Assembly (NCBI GenBank): GCA_005885165.1
Contig: VAXR01000140.1
Coordinates: 1 to 11,169 of the forward strand
DNA from: Actinomycetota bacterium
Lineage (GTDB): Bacteria > Actinomycetota > Thermoleophilia > Solirubrobacterales > Thermoleophilaceae
Length of the DNA: 11,169 nt
Direction: 5' to 3'
In this document: one piece after another, positions 1-6,303 of the stretch
Numbering within the stretch: position 1 is the stretch's first letter
How the letters are laid out: each line of letters begins with the position of its first letter
The notes under the pieces: generated by a model
The model's database searches: none
What the model saw: only the letters and a program-made list of their open reading frames with translations
Told to the model about the DNA's origin: nothing
Translations under genes and position numbers: made by a program

Positions 1-161
1 GCTTCGCGGAGGGAGCACTTGCCGTCGACGTCGAGCTCGTCCTTCGTCGTCGTGACGGTGATCGTCGTCGCCGCTCGCGCGACCGAGGCGAACGGAAAGA
101 GCGCGAGTAGCGCCAGCATGACGAGTCGCGCGGTCGTTCGAGCTGGCCGGGTTCCCCGCAT
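1..161 (-). CDS. Secreted CSLREA-motif protein, N-terminal fragment (cut by window edge)
   Basis: Only the first 53 codons are present; the gene runs off the left edge. Reading leftward from the ATG at 161-159, residues 1-12 are basic, residues 13-27 form a hydrophobic core (LVMLALLALFPFASV), and A-R-A at 28-30 is a good signal peptidase I site, so the product should be exported. The mature part begins ATTITVTTTKDELDVDGKC and continues SLRE, matching the N-terminal CSLREA motif (C49). That motif marks large secreted or surface proteins, often with parallel beta-helix repeats and C-terminal anchors. The family assignment is firm for the motif only; no function can be given, and the rest of the protein is not visible. 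A purine stretch (GAGGGCG) directly upstream of the ATG can serve as the ribosome site. Confidence 0.8.
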   Translation of the reverse strand, partial: MRGTRPARTTARLVMLALLALFPFASVARAATTITVTTTKDELDVDGKCSLRE

Positions 162-227
162 CGCCCTCGGGGGTGAGCCTAGTGCGTGGCCATCGATACT
201 TCAACACATCGGCCTGAGCCTTGATCC

Positions 228-409
228 CTCGTCCGAGGGAAATCGCTCACGTTTCGCACGGGCGTGAATACGGGCGAGGTCGTCGTCGGAGAAGGACAGA
301 CGGTCGCGAGCGGAGACGCCGTCAACATCGCCGCCCGGCTCGAGCAGGCGGCCCAGCCGGGCGAGATCCTGATCGGAGACGAGACGTTCCGGCTGCGCAA
401 CGCCAAGTT
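228..409 (+). pseudogene. Relic of a class III adenylate/guanylate cyclase catalytic domain
   Basis: In the frame of GTG 264, the plus strand encodes FRTGVNTGEVVVGEG, then SGDAVNIAARLEQ and PGEILIGDETFRL. These are consecutive conserved blocks of the C-terminal half of class III nucleotidyl cyclase domains, including the N-x-A-A-R segment that carries the transition-state Asn and Arg. Similarity begins near 228-231, just after an in-frame stop (222-224), and fades at about 409, three bases before the 3' end of tRNA-Val on the other strand. The N-terminal half of the domain (metal-binding aspartates), any ATPase or receptor domains, and the proper C-terminus are all missing. The open frame simply reads into the tRNA. 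I infer a decayed or truncated gene fragment, not a working enzyme. Whether it was left by deletion or by an insertion event cannot be decided here. Confidence 0.75.
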
Positions 410-412
410 CAG

Positions 413-486
413 TGGGCGGTACTGGGCTCGAACCAGTGACCTCCGGCTTGTCGAGCCGGCGCTCTAGCCAACTGAGCTAACCGCCC
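413..486 (-). tRNA. tRNA-Val (anticodon GAC)
   Basis: The minus strand folds as a full cloverleaf. Acceptor GGGCGGT (486-480) pairs with ACCGCCC (420-414), with discriminator A at 413. The D arm is GCTC/GAGC, the anticodon stem CCGGC/GCCGG, and the T arm ACTGG/CCAGT with loop TTCGAGC. The seven-base anticodon loop is TCGACAA, giving anticodon GAC (450-452, valine). Position 33 reads C, where elongator tRNAs almost always have U. No CCA is encoded: the next bases are CTG, so CCA must be added after transcription. The gene lies 48 bp downstream of the SDR stop on the same strand. Confidence 0.93.
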
Positions 487-499
487 CGCGGGGCGGCCG

Positions 500-505
500 A
501 GCTTA
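500..505 (-). promoter_or_regulatory. Possible -10 element for tRNA-Val
   Basis: TAAGCT on the minus strand ends 13 nt before the tRNA 5' end. The spacing is like that of the TATACT box before tRNA-Gly and a TACGCT box before tRNA-Cys. No convincing -35 box is visible. Readthrough from the SDR gene upstream is an alternative source of transcript. Confidence 0.3.
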
Positions 506-534
506 GCAATGGAAAAGCGGCCGAACGAAGGCGC

Positions 535-1530
535 TTACGCGCCGACGGGAGCGCTGATCTCAGGCCGCTCGGCCGGCTTTGCCGGGCCGAGCTTCCCGTG
601 CGCGCGCATCGTGATGTCGAACGTCTCGCGGCTCGTGAACTGTGGCGACCAGCCGGTCGCCTCCTTGAGCTTCTCGGTCGAGACAACCCACGGGTGGATG
701 ATGAAGTGGAGGTTCCCCGGCGGCGTCTCCGCGAGCCGCAGCCTCCACATCAGCTCGCCGAACTTCCAGAAGGCCTTCCTCGGGACGCGGCGGCGGCGTA
801 GGCCGATCAGGTCGGCGCACTCCCCCCACGTCATCATCCCGTCGCCCGCCAGGTTGAACGGCCCGTCACAGCGACCGTCGAGCAGACGGATAAGCGCCTC
901 CCCCACGTCGTCCTCGTGCACGTACTGGACCCGCTGGTCGGGGAGGCCGAAGTCGGCGAAGAACGGCTGCTTCGACCACGCGCGCACGATGTAGTTGTCG
1001 ACGTTCGGGCCGAAGACGATGCACGGCCGGACGATCGTCATCACACGGTCCGGGTGGCGGAGTCCCCACAGCTGGCAGAGGCGGTCGCACTCGGCCTTGT
1101 CGCGCGCGTACTCGAAGTCGGGCACGCCGCGAACGGGCCAGTCCTCGGCGATCGGGACCGGGTTGTCGGGGAAGGCGCCGTACGCGGTGGCCGAGGAGGT
1201 GACGAGCACCTGCTGGGTGCCGGCCGCGGAGGCGGCCTCGAGGACGTTGTGCGTCCCCCCGACGTCGATCTCGTACATCGTCCGCTCGTCGTGCATCGGG
1301 TTGAGCACGAACGCGAGGTGCACGAGCGCGTCCGGCTGCTCGCCCGCGAGCAACTCGCGGGCGGCGGCGGCGTCGCGCACGTCAAGGCGCTCGTACGTGA
1401 CCTTGGGCCGGAACGCGGTCGGCGGGCGAATGTCGGCGATCACGACCCGCTCGGTCTCCTCACGCTCGGCGAGCCGCTGGACCAGCCGCGTGCCGATGTA
1501 TCCGGAGCCGCCGGTGATCAGGTAGCGCAT
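535..1530 (-). CDS. Extended SDR: NAD-dependent epimerase/dehydratase family protein
   Basis: The product is a 331-residue cytoplasmic Rossmann-fold enzyme of the extended short-chain dehydrogenase/reductase class, the group that includes nucleotide-sugar epimerases and dehydratases. The nucleotide-binding motif TGGSGYIGTRL is at residues 6-16, and D33 after the second strand favours NAD(H). L72-A73 with N91/95-type positions follow the usual layout. The catalytic triad is intact: SSATAYG (S112/S113) and Y141-A-R-D-K145. VHEDDV at 204-209 is the typical substrate-domain block. Length is normal for the class. The ATG at 1530 places the glycine-rich motif immediately at the N-terminus; a nearby upstream ATG is out of frame. 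It follows the membrane protein gene after 42 bp and may share its transcript. The substrate cannot be named from sequence, because a sugar nucleotide and a steroid- or lipid-like substrate are both possible. Confidence 0.9.
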   Translation of the reverse strand: MRYLITGGSGYIGTRLVQRLAEREETERVVIADIRPPTAFRPKVTYERLDVRDAAAARELLAGEQPDALVHLAFVLNPMHDERTMYEIDVGGTHNVLEAASAAGTQQVLVTSSATAYGAFPDNPVPIAEDWPVRGVPDFEYARDKAECDRLCQLWGLRHPDRVMTIVRPCIVFGPNVDNYIVRAWSKQPFFADFGLPDQRVQYVHEDDVGEALIRLLDGRCDGPFNLAGDGMMTWGECADLIGLRRRRVPRKAFWKFGELMWRLRLAETPPGNLHFIIHPWVVSTEKLKEATGWSPQFTSRETFDITMRAHGKLGPAKPAERPEISAPVGA

Positions 1531-1572
1531 GCGGGCGCCATGCTATCCGCTGTCGCGAGCGCCGCCCGGGCG

Positions 1573-2274
1573 CTACGGCTCGGCACGGGCGACGGGCGGG
1601 ACGGCCTGGCGGGTCATCATGAGGATGCTCACGGCCACGACCCAGAGGGTGCCGGTGATCGGCGTGACGTAGGTCGCGAAGGCGCCGCCTCCTTCGAACG
1701 CACCGCTGGTCGCGAAGAGAGCTAGGCCGCCCAGCACCTGTATCACCGCGATGACGCTGCCGGACCAGTAGGCCCACGGTGGCAATGCCCCGCTCCGTGC
1801 GCCCGAGCACGAGGCTGCGGCGAAGAATGCGGCAAACCCGAAGGACGCCATCGCGAAGAACGCGGTCGACGCGTCGAACACCGCCCGTACCACCTGGGGG
1901 GCCGCCTGCGAGCCCTTGGCGAGCTCGAACGCCACGGCGTTGAGCACGCCGGCGCCGACGAGGAGCAGCGCGATCCCCGCCACCCCGCCGCCGAAGGCGG
2001 CCGCGGACAGCCGCCCTTCCCCACCCTCACCCGAGCGCAGGTAGCTGCGGAGCGTGCCGACGAACCAGATGAACAGCAGGGCGCCGATGCCGAGGAGGAA
2101 GTTGCCGACGAGGATGTCCTTGCGGTGGTCGGTGAAGAAGGTCGCGATCTTGGCTATCGGGTCGTCCGCCTTCGGCGGTGTGCCCGGGATCGCAAACGCG
2201 ACCGCTGTGAAGATCGCAAACCCAATTCCTGTTGCGGCGTCCCAGCGTCTGCCCTTGGCGTCGGCCACCGTCAT
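1573..2274 (-). CDS. Six-helix integral membrane protein of unknown function
   Basis: The protein has 233 residues and about six hydrophobic segments, near residues 13-31, 54-75, 92-117, 131-155, 166-189 and 200-221. The loops are short. A basic patch (RSYLR, 76-80) follows helix 2, so the helix 2-3 loop is probably cytoplasmic. The segment after helix 1 (PPKADDPIAKIATFFTDHRKD) carries charged residues and precedes the second helix. I recognise no catalytic motif, transporter signature or named domain; resemblance to DUF4386-like actinobacterial membrane proteins is only a general impression. The start is an ATG with a purine-rich GAGAGGGGGACAGG upstream. The first gene of a probable two-gene unit, it has the SDR gene 42 bp downstream and tRNA-Cys 74 bp upstream in the same orientation. 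Confidence 0.8.
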   Translation of the reverse strand: MTVADAKGRRWDAATGIGFAIFTAVAFAIPGTPPKADDPIAKIATFFTDHRKDILVGNFLLGIGALLFIWFVGTLRSYLRSGEGGEGRLSAAAFGGGVAGIALLLVGAGVLNAVAFELAKGSQAAPQVVRAVFDASTAFFAMASFGFAAFFAAASCSGARSGALPPWAYWSGSVIAVIQVLGGLALFATSGAFEGGGAFATYVTPITGTLWVVAVSILMMTRQAVPPVARAEP

Positions 2275-2348
2275 CCTGTCCCCCTCTCGTCTGGATCCCT
2301 GTCAGCGGTGATCCTCTCCTAGCCGGCGGCGCGAGTCAAGGTGGCGAG

Positions 2349-2419
2349 AGGCGCCGACCGGAATCGAACCGGTGTACAGGGCTTTGCAGGCCCTTGCCTA
2401 ACCACTCGGCCACGGCGCC
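2349..2419 (-). tRNA. tRNA-Cys (anticodon GCA)
   Basis: The minus strand gives acceptor GGCGCCG (2419-2413) paired with CGGCGCC (2356-2350). The D stem has three pairs, GCC/GGC. The anticodon stem is AGGGC/GCCCT with loop CTGCAAA, so the anticodon is GCA, with U33 as normal. The T arm carries GGTTCGATTCC. The discriminator is U (2349), the identity base expected for tRNA-Cys. No 3' CCA is encoded (next bases CTC). It is transcribed away from tRNA-Gly. Confidence 0.95.
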
Positions 2420-2432
2420 GGAGGGCGCGGCA

Positions 2433-2438
2433 AGCGTA
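2433..2438 (-). promoter_or_regulatory. Possible -10 element for tRNA-Cys
   Basis: TACGCT on the minus strand ends 13 nt upstream of the tRNA-Cys 5' end. It fits TAnnnT, but I see no matching -35 hexamer, so support is positional only. Confidence 0.3.
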
Positions 2439-2519
2439 GCGCCGGGACCCGGACCGATCGGCCGCGATCGCCGCGGCGATGGGGCTAAAGATTCATGCCG
2501 GAGAGGCCGAATCCAGGGC

Positions 2520-2525
2520 TATACT
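2520..2525 (+). promoter_or_regulatory. -10 element of the tRNA-Gly promoter
   Basis: TATACT, five of six matches to TATAAT, ends 11 nt before the mature tRNA-Gly 5' end. This would start transcription a few bases upstream of the tRNA. It sits in an AT-richer pocket of an otherwise GC-rich intergenic region. No clear -35 box lies 16-18 bp upstream. Confidence 0.55.
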
Positions 2526-2536
2526 CGCGCCCTCGC

Positions 2537-2610
2537 GCGGATGTAGCTCAGTTGGCTAGAGCGTCGCCTTGCCATGGCGAAGGTCGTGGGTTCGAATCCC
2601 ATCATCCGCT
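2537..2610 (+). tRNA. tRNA-Gly (anticodon GCC)
   Basis: Acceptor GCGGATG (2537-2543) pairs with CATCCGC (2603-2609), with discriminator U at 2610. The D arm is GCTC/GAGC, the anticodon stem TCGCC/GGCGA with loop TTGCCAT (anticodon GCC), and the T arm GTGGG/CCCAT with loop TTCGAAT. The bases after the discriminator are CCT, so CCA is not encoded. It is the only RNA gene here on the plus strand. It is followed 6 nt later by a GC-rich hairpin. Confidence 0.95.
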
Positions 2611-2616
2611 CCTCTC

Positions 2617-2638
2617 GAGGCCCGCTTTGGCGGGCCTC
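2617..2638. terminator. GC-rich hairpin between convergent tRNA-Gly and rnhA
   Basis: GAGGCCCGC (2617-2625) and GCGGGCCTC (2630-2638) form a perfect 9-bp stem closed by TTTG. It starts 6 nt after tRNA-Gly on the plus strand and lies 7 nt beyond the rnhA stop on the minus strand, so one structure could end transcription from both sides. No U-tract follows on either strand, which is common in GC-rich actinobacteria but lowers confidence in strict intrinsic termination. Confidence 0.65.
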
Positions 2639-2645
2639 CTGCGTT

Positions 2646-3044
2646 CTACGACGCCGCCCGGTCGAGCTCCTCGTTGACCAGCTCGTCGGCGCGCACGTTG
2701 TCCTCGCGCCGCACGCTCCGGACCGACCAGCGGTCGAAGCCCCGCAGCTCGCGCATCGTCTCGATGAAGAGCGGCTTCAGCCCCGCGCTCTTCACCTTGT
2801 ACTCGCCGCCGATCTGGCGGGCGACCAGCTCCGAGTCGTTGATCACCTCGACCTCGCGGGCGCCGAGCGATCGCGCCAGCTCCAGCCCGAGGAGCACGGC
2901 GCGGTACTCAGCCACGTTGTTCGTCACCTCCCCGAGGTAGGCGCTCGACTCGGCGAGCTCCTCACCCTCCGGCGTAGTAGCGACCGCGGCGGCGGCGGCC
3001 GGGCCCGGGTTGCCGCGAGCGCCGCCGTCGACGTGCACGACCAC
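2646..3044 (-). CDS. rnhA: Ribonuclease HI
   Basis: The product cleaves the RNA strand of RNA-DNA hybrids in the cytoplasm, as in R-loops and primer remnants. The 132-residue protein is a single RNase H fold. The first strand carries D6 in HVDGGARGNPGP, and E46 lies in TNNVAEY. D70 is in INDSELVARQI and D120 in REDNVRADEL, so all four metal-binding acidic positions are present. It lacks the basic handle of E. coli RNase HI, as in the short form found as a domain in actinobacterial fusion proteins. The start is GTG at 3044; GTG at 3038 is an alternative and changes nothing functional. No good ribosome site is visible, but it starts only 35 bp after the 74-residue gene, so coupling is likely. 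It is the last gene of the zinc-ribbon cluster and ends at the hairpin at 2617-2638. Confidence 0.93.
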   Translation of the reverse strand: MVVHVDGGARGNPGPAAAAAVATTPEGEELAESSAYLGEVTNNVAEYRAVLLGLELARSLGAREVEVINDSELVARQIGGEYKVKSAGLKPLFIETMRELRGFDRWSVRSVRREDNVRADELVNEELDRAAS

Positions 3045-3079
3045 GCTGTGAAGGTCGCCGGCCAGCGGGCTGCCGCTCG

Positions 3080-3304
3080 TCAGTCGCCGGAGTGCAGCGG
3101 CGGGAAGGTCCCGGGGATGCGGCGGTGGCGGCGGTCGCGCACCTGGCGGCGCTCGTCCGGACCGGTGTTCCCCTGCTCGCGCCGGCGGTCGGCGCCCTCA
3201 CGCCGGTCGACGATCACCTTCACATTCGGATCGTCCCTGTAGTACTCGGTGAGCTTCTCGTAGAGCTCGTCGGCGAGCGCCTGCGGGATGACGCAGTAGA
3301 TCAC
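3080..3304 (-). CDS. Small charged conserved protein, 74 residues, function unknown
   Basis: The GTG start at 3304-3302 overlaps the TGA of the zinc-ribbon gene in a GTGA tetranucleotide, a typical coupled arrangement. The N-terminal half (MIYCVIPQALADELYEKLTEYYRDD, residues 1-25) looks like a beta strand followed by an amphipathic helix. PNVKVIVDRREGADRRRE at 26-43 resembles a second strand leading into a DRR-x-DRRR motif. The rest is Arg/Asp/Glu-rich and ends RRIPGTFPPLHSGD. There is no signal peptide or membrane segment, so it is cytoplasmic. I recall similar short proteins with a V-I-x-D-R-R...R-R-R pattern in actinobacteria, but no function. The arginine density and the adjacent RNase HI gene make nucleic-acid contact possible; that is inference only. 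A longer reading frame with upstream starts exists, but it would run through the zinc-ribbon gene out of frame, so the GTG is preferred. Confidence 0.75.
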   Translation of the reverse strand: MIYCVIPQALADELYEKLTEYYRDDPNVKVIVDRREGADRRREQGNTGPDERRQVRDRRHRRIPGTFPPLHSGD

Positions 3305-4050
3305 TGACCGGAGCGTACCCCGAGCGCAAGCCGGCCATCGGCGTCCGCGCTCGCGTTCCACTCGCGCGCCCAGTCGGCGAGCTCGTCGAGCTCCTCGCCC
3401 TTGCCGGCGAGCGTGACGGGGTCGTGCTCGTCGCCGAGATCGACGCGGAAGTGGTACCAGGAGAGCTCCCAGGCGACGACCACGGAGACCTCGCTGGGCA
3501 GGTTGGTGTCCGGGGTCGCACTCACCCACGGCTCGCCGAGGCTGCGCGCGATCCCGGCGATCGTGCGCGGGTGCTCGGACAAATTGAAGACGTCGACCGC
3601 CCGCTCGACCTTGACCTGCGCGTTGGTCGGCACGGCGCGGACGTGGCGGGGGTCCTTGAGCTGATAGCCGGCGCCATCGCGATGCTGGTCGGCGGAAACC
3701 ACCTGGTGGTCTGGGACCTCCCCGTTCGACCCCTCGCCGAGTTCCTCCTGAACGGCGGGCTCCTCGGGGAGCGTCATCACCTCGGCGGGCGCGCGATGCA
3801 CGGGCCGGCGCCGGAGCCTGCTCAGCAGCGAGCGGCGCGGCTCGGGGCGGCGACTCGAGGCGGGGAGCTCGTCGTGCGCGGACTCGCGGATCCAGCCCGC
3901 CGCGTAGGCGCGGTCAGTGCAGAGCTCGCACACGAGCATGCGCTGACCGCCGCCCACGAGGTACGGCTCGGCGCGCTCGCCCTTGAGCATCGTCCGTCCG
4001 CAGACGTCGCAGACGATCTCCTCGTGCCCCGGTCTGAGCTCCTTGTTCAT
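3301..4050 (-). CDS. Zinc-ribbon protein with an unnamed conserved C-terminal domain
   Basis: The protein has 249 residues in three parts. Residues 11-48 hold a four-cysteine knuckle pair, C14-D-V-C17 and C41-E-L-C44, expected to bind one zinc ion. Residues 60-130 are low-complexity and charged, with an RRSLLSRLRRRP basic patch at 72-83. Residues 132-245 form a compact domain including RHVRAVPTNAQ, FNLSEHPRTIAGIARSLG and VVVAWELSWYHFRVDLGDE, with conserved-looking Trp, Tyr and His. I associate this architecture with Thermoleophilia genomes, but know no assigned role. There are no membrane helices. The ATG at 4050 puts the zinc ribbon at the N-terminus, as expected. It is the first gene of the cluster: its TGA overlaps the next start, and rnhA follows. 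A role in nucleic-acid or translation-linked processes is suggested only by neighbours. Confidence 0.8.
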   Translation of the reverse strand: MNKELRPGHEEIVCDVCGRTMLKGERAEPYLVGGGQRMLVCELCTDRAYAAGWIRESAHDELPASSRRPEPRRSLLSRLRRRPVHRAPAEVMTLPEEPAVQEELGEGSNGEVPDHQVVSADQHRDGAGYQLKDPRHVRAVPTNAQVKVERAVDVFNLSEHPRTIAGIARSLGEPWVSATPDTNLPSEVSVVVAWELSWYHFRVDLGDEHDPVTLAGKGEELDELADWAREWNASADADGRLALGVRSGQ

Positions 4051-4155
4051 CCCGAGCGATGCTAGCGCCGCGGAGGCCGGAGTTAGCGCACGTTTACCCC
4101 GCTATTTGCGCTTTTGCGGGGGAACGACCGTCAGCGGCCCGGTTGGCCGGGGCGG

Positions 4156-6231
4156 CTACGCCTTGACCGCCTCGGCCTCCTCCTTGGCCGCCGCGATCAC
4201 CTTCTGCGCCAGGTGCGCGGGGACCTCCTCGTAGCGCGCGAACTCCATCGAGTAGTCGCCCTGGCCGCCGGTGATCGAGCGCAGGTCGGGCGCGTAGCTC
4301 AGCATCTCGGCCATCGGGACCTCGGCCTTCACCTCGGTCATCGCCCCCTTCGGCTCCATCCCCAGCGGGCGGCCGCGGCGGCCGTTGAGATCGCCGATCA
4401 CGTCGCCCACCGACGCCTCCGGCACGGTCACCGTGACGGTCATGATCGGCTCGAGCAGCGTGGGCGACGCGTGCTCGGCGGCCTGCTTGAAGGCCATCGA
4501 GCCGGCGATCTTGAACGCCATCTCGGAGGAGTCGACGGAGTGGTACGAGCCGTCGTACAGCCTCACCCGGAGGTCCTTCATCGGATAGCCGGCCACGACT
4601 CCGTCAGCCATCGCCTCGCGGATCCCCTTCTCGACCGCGGGGATGAAGCCGGACGGGATCACCCCGCCCTTGATGGCGTTCTCGAACTGGAACCCCTCGC
4701 CCTGCGGCAGCGGCTCGATCTCGATGCGGCAGTCGCCGAACTGGCCGCGCCCGCCGGTCTGCTTCTTGTAGCGGCCCTGCGCCTTCGCCGGGCCCTTGAT
4801 CGTCTCCTGATAGGGGACGCGCGGCGGCTTGAGGTTGACCTCCGCGCCGAAGCGCTCCTTCATGCGATCGACGATCACCTCGACATGCACCTGCGAGAGG
4901 CCGGCCACGATCTGCTCGCCGGTCTGGGCGTCGCGGTGCAGGTCGACCGTCGGGTCCTCCTCCTGGAGTCGCCTGAGCGCCGTGAAGACCTTGTCCTCGT
5001 CGCCCTTGGTCTTGGGCTCGATCGCAAACGCCATCACCGGCGAGGGCAGCGGCGGCACGGAGAGGCCGTAGTCGCCGTCCTCGCCTGCCAGCACGTCGCC
5101 GGCGTGTGTCTCCTTGAGCTTCGCGACCGCGCCGATGTCGCCCGGCCCGAACTCGTCGGTCTGGCCCATCTCCTTGCCCTGCGGGACGAGCAGCTGGCCG
5201 ACCCTCTCCTTCGAGTGGGCGCGGGTGTTGAAGACCTGCGTGTCGTGGTTGATCGTCCCCTGGTAGACGCGGAAGAGGTTGATCCGTCCCGCGAACGGGT
5301 CGGCGAGCGTCTTGAAGACGAAGGCGACGGCCGGCTTGTCCGGGTCGGGCCCGAGCGTCACCTCGCCCGCCTGCACCGCGCCGCGCATGACCGGCGACGG
5401 GAGGTCCTCGACGAACGCGTCCAGCAGCCGATTCGTGGCGAGGTTCTTGGTGGCAACTCCGCACGTGACCGGGAAGAGGTGTCCCTCGGTGACGCCCTTC
5501 TTCAGCGTCGTGACCAGCTCCTCGTGCGAGATCTCCTCGCCCTCGAGGTAGCGCTCCATGAGCTCGTCGGAGTTCTCGGCGACCTCGTCCATCAGCTTCT
5601 CGCGGTACTCCTGCGCCCGGTCCTGGAGCTCCGCGGGGATCTCGATCTCCTTGGAGTTGTCCCGCTCGGTCCCGTCGTACTCGTAGGCCTTCATGTCGAT
5701 CAGGTCGATCACGCCGCGGACCTCGTGCTCAGAGCCGATCGGGATCTCCGTGGCAACGGCGTGCGCGCCGAACGCGGACTTCAGCGAGTCGAGCGCGCGG
5801 AAGAAGTCGGCGCGCTCGCGGTCGAGCATGTTCACGAACACCAGGCGCGCGAGGCCGAGCTCGGCCGCCCGCTGCCAGAGGCGATCGGTGTTCACCTCCA
5901 CCCCCATCACCGCGTTCACCACGAACACGGCCCCCTCGCTCACGCTGAGGGCGGCGAGCGCGTCGGCCACGAAGCTCGGCTCGCCGGGGGTATCCATCAG
6001 GTTGATCTTGCGGTCCTGCCAGTCGAACGAGGCGAGGCTCGAGGAGATCGACATCTCGCGCGTCTTCTCGTCCGGCGCCGCATCCGAGACGGTCGTTCCG
6101 TCCGCCACCGAGCCAAGGCGGTTGATCGCGCCCGCCTGAAACAGGATCGCCTCGTTCAGCGAGGTCTTCCCGCTGCCCCGGTGGCCCACTAGGGCAACGT
6201 TGCGAATCTTGTCGGCCTCCGTCCTCGGCAT
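4156..6231 (-). CDS. Elongation factor G-like GTPase (EF-G2 type)
   Basis: At 691 residues the protein has the full five-domain EF-G layout: G domain 1-280, domain II about 290-390, III about 395-470, IV about 470-595 and V about 596-680. The G domain is not canonical. The P-loop is GHRGSGKT (16-23) where EF-G has AHIDAGKT, the switch I block reads KTREMSI (56-62) instead of ERGITI, and the base-recognition NKxD is NMLD (134-137). DTPG (80-83) is intact. Domain IV carries GGRGQFG (493-499) and SYHSVDSSE (562-570). These traits match the EF-G-like paralogue of actinobacteria, for which weak or no ribosome-stimulated GTPase activity has been reported in mycobacteria. A true translocase gene is therefore expected elsewhere, not here. 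The ATG at 6231 has AGGAG 7 nt upstream. It is separated from its neighbours by more than 100 bp on each side, so it is probably monocistronic. Confidence 0.9.
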   Translation of the reverse strand: MPRTEADKIRNVALVGHRGSGKTSLNEAILFQAGAINRLGSVADGTTVSDAAPDEKTREMSISSSLASFDWQDRKINLMDTPGEPSFVADALAALSVSEGAVFVVNAVMGVEVNTDRLWQRAAELGLARLVFVNMLDRERADFFRALDSLKSAFGAHAVATEIPIGSEHEVRGVIDLIDMKAYEYDGTERDNSKEIEIPAELQDRAQEYREKLMDEVAENSDELMERYLEGEEISHEELVTTLKKGVTEGHLFPVTCGVATKNLATNRLLDAFVEDLPSPVMRGAVQAGEVTLGPDPDKPAVAFVFKTLADPFAGRINLFRVYQGTINHDTQVFNTRAHSKERVGQLLVPQGKEMGQTDEFGPGDIGAVAKLKETHAGDVLAGEDGDYGLSVPPLPSPVMAFAIEPKTKGDEDKVFTALRRLQEEDPTVDLHRDAQTGEQIVAGLSQVHVEVIVDRMKERFGAEVNLKPPRVPYQETIKGPAKAQGRYKKQTGGRGQFGDCRIEIEPLPQGEGFQFENAIKGGVIPSGFIPAVEKGIREAMADGVVAGYPMKDLRVRLYDGSYHSVDSSEMAFKIAGSMAFKQAAEHASPTLLEPIMTVTVTVPEASVGDVIGDLNGRRGRPLGMEPKGAMTEVKAEVPMAEMLSYAPDLRSITGGQGDYSMEFARYEEVPAHLAQKVIAAAKEEAEAVKA

Positions 6232-6238
6232 GCGCGCT

Positions 6239-6243
6239 CTCCT
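6239..6243 (-). promoter_or_regulatory. Ribosome binding site of the EF-G-like gene
   Basis: AGGAG on the minus strand lies 7 nt before the ATG at 6231, inside a GA-rich tract. It is the clearest Shine-Dalgarno sequence in the window and supports the chosen start. Confidence 0.7.
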
Positions 6244-6303
6244 CTCTCGCTCGGAGGCTGGACGATAAAGGTCCGAGGGTCAGGCCGCCAGAAATCCCGT
6301 TGG

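Noticed and set aside
4097..4121. CCCCGC/GCGGGG inverted repeat between the EF-G-like gene and the zinc-ribbon gene
   Set aside because: The stem is only 6 bp with a 13-nt loop and no U-tract, so I would not call it a terminator.
4114..6192. A 692-codon open frame on the plus strand opposite the EF-G-like gene
   Set aside because: It is rich in Leu, Arg, His, Asp and Val with no domain, as expected for the antisense of a high-GC gene. The minus strand encodes a full EF-G fold with recognisable motifs.
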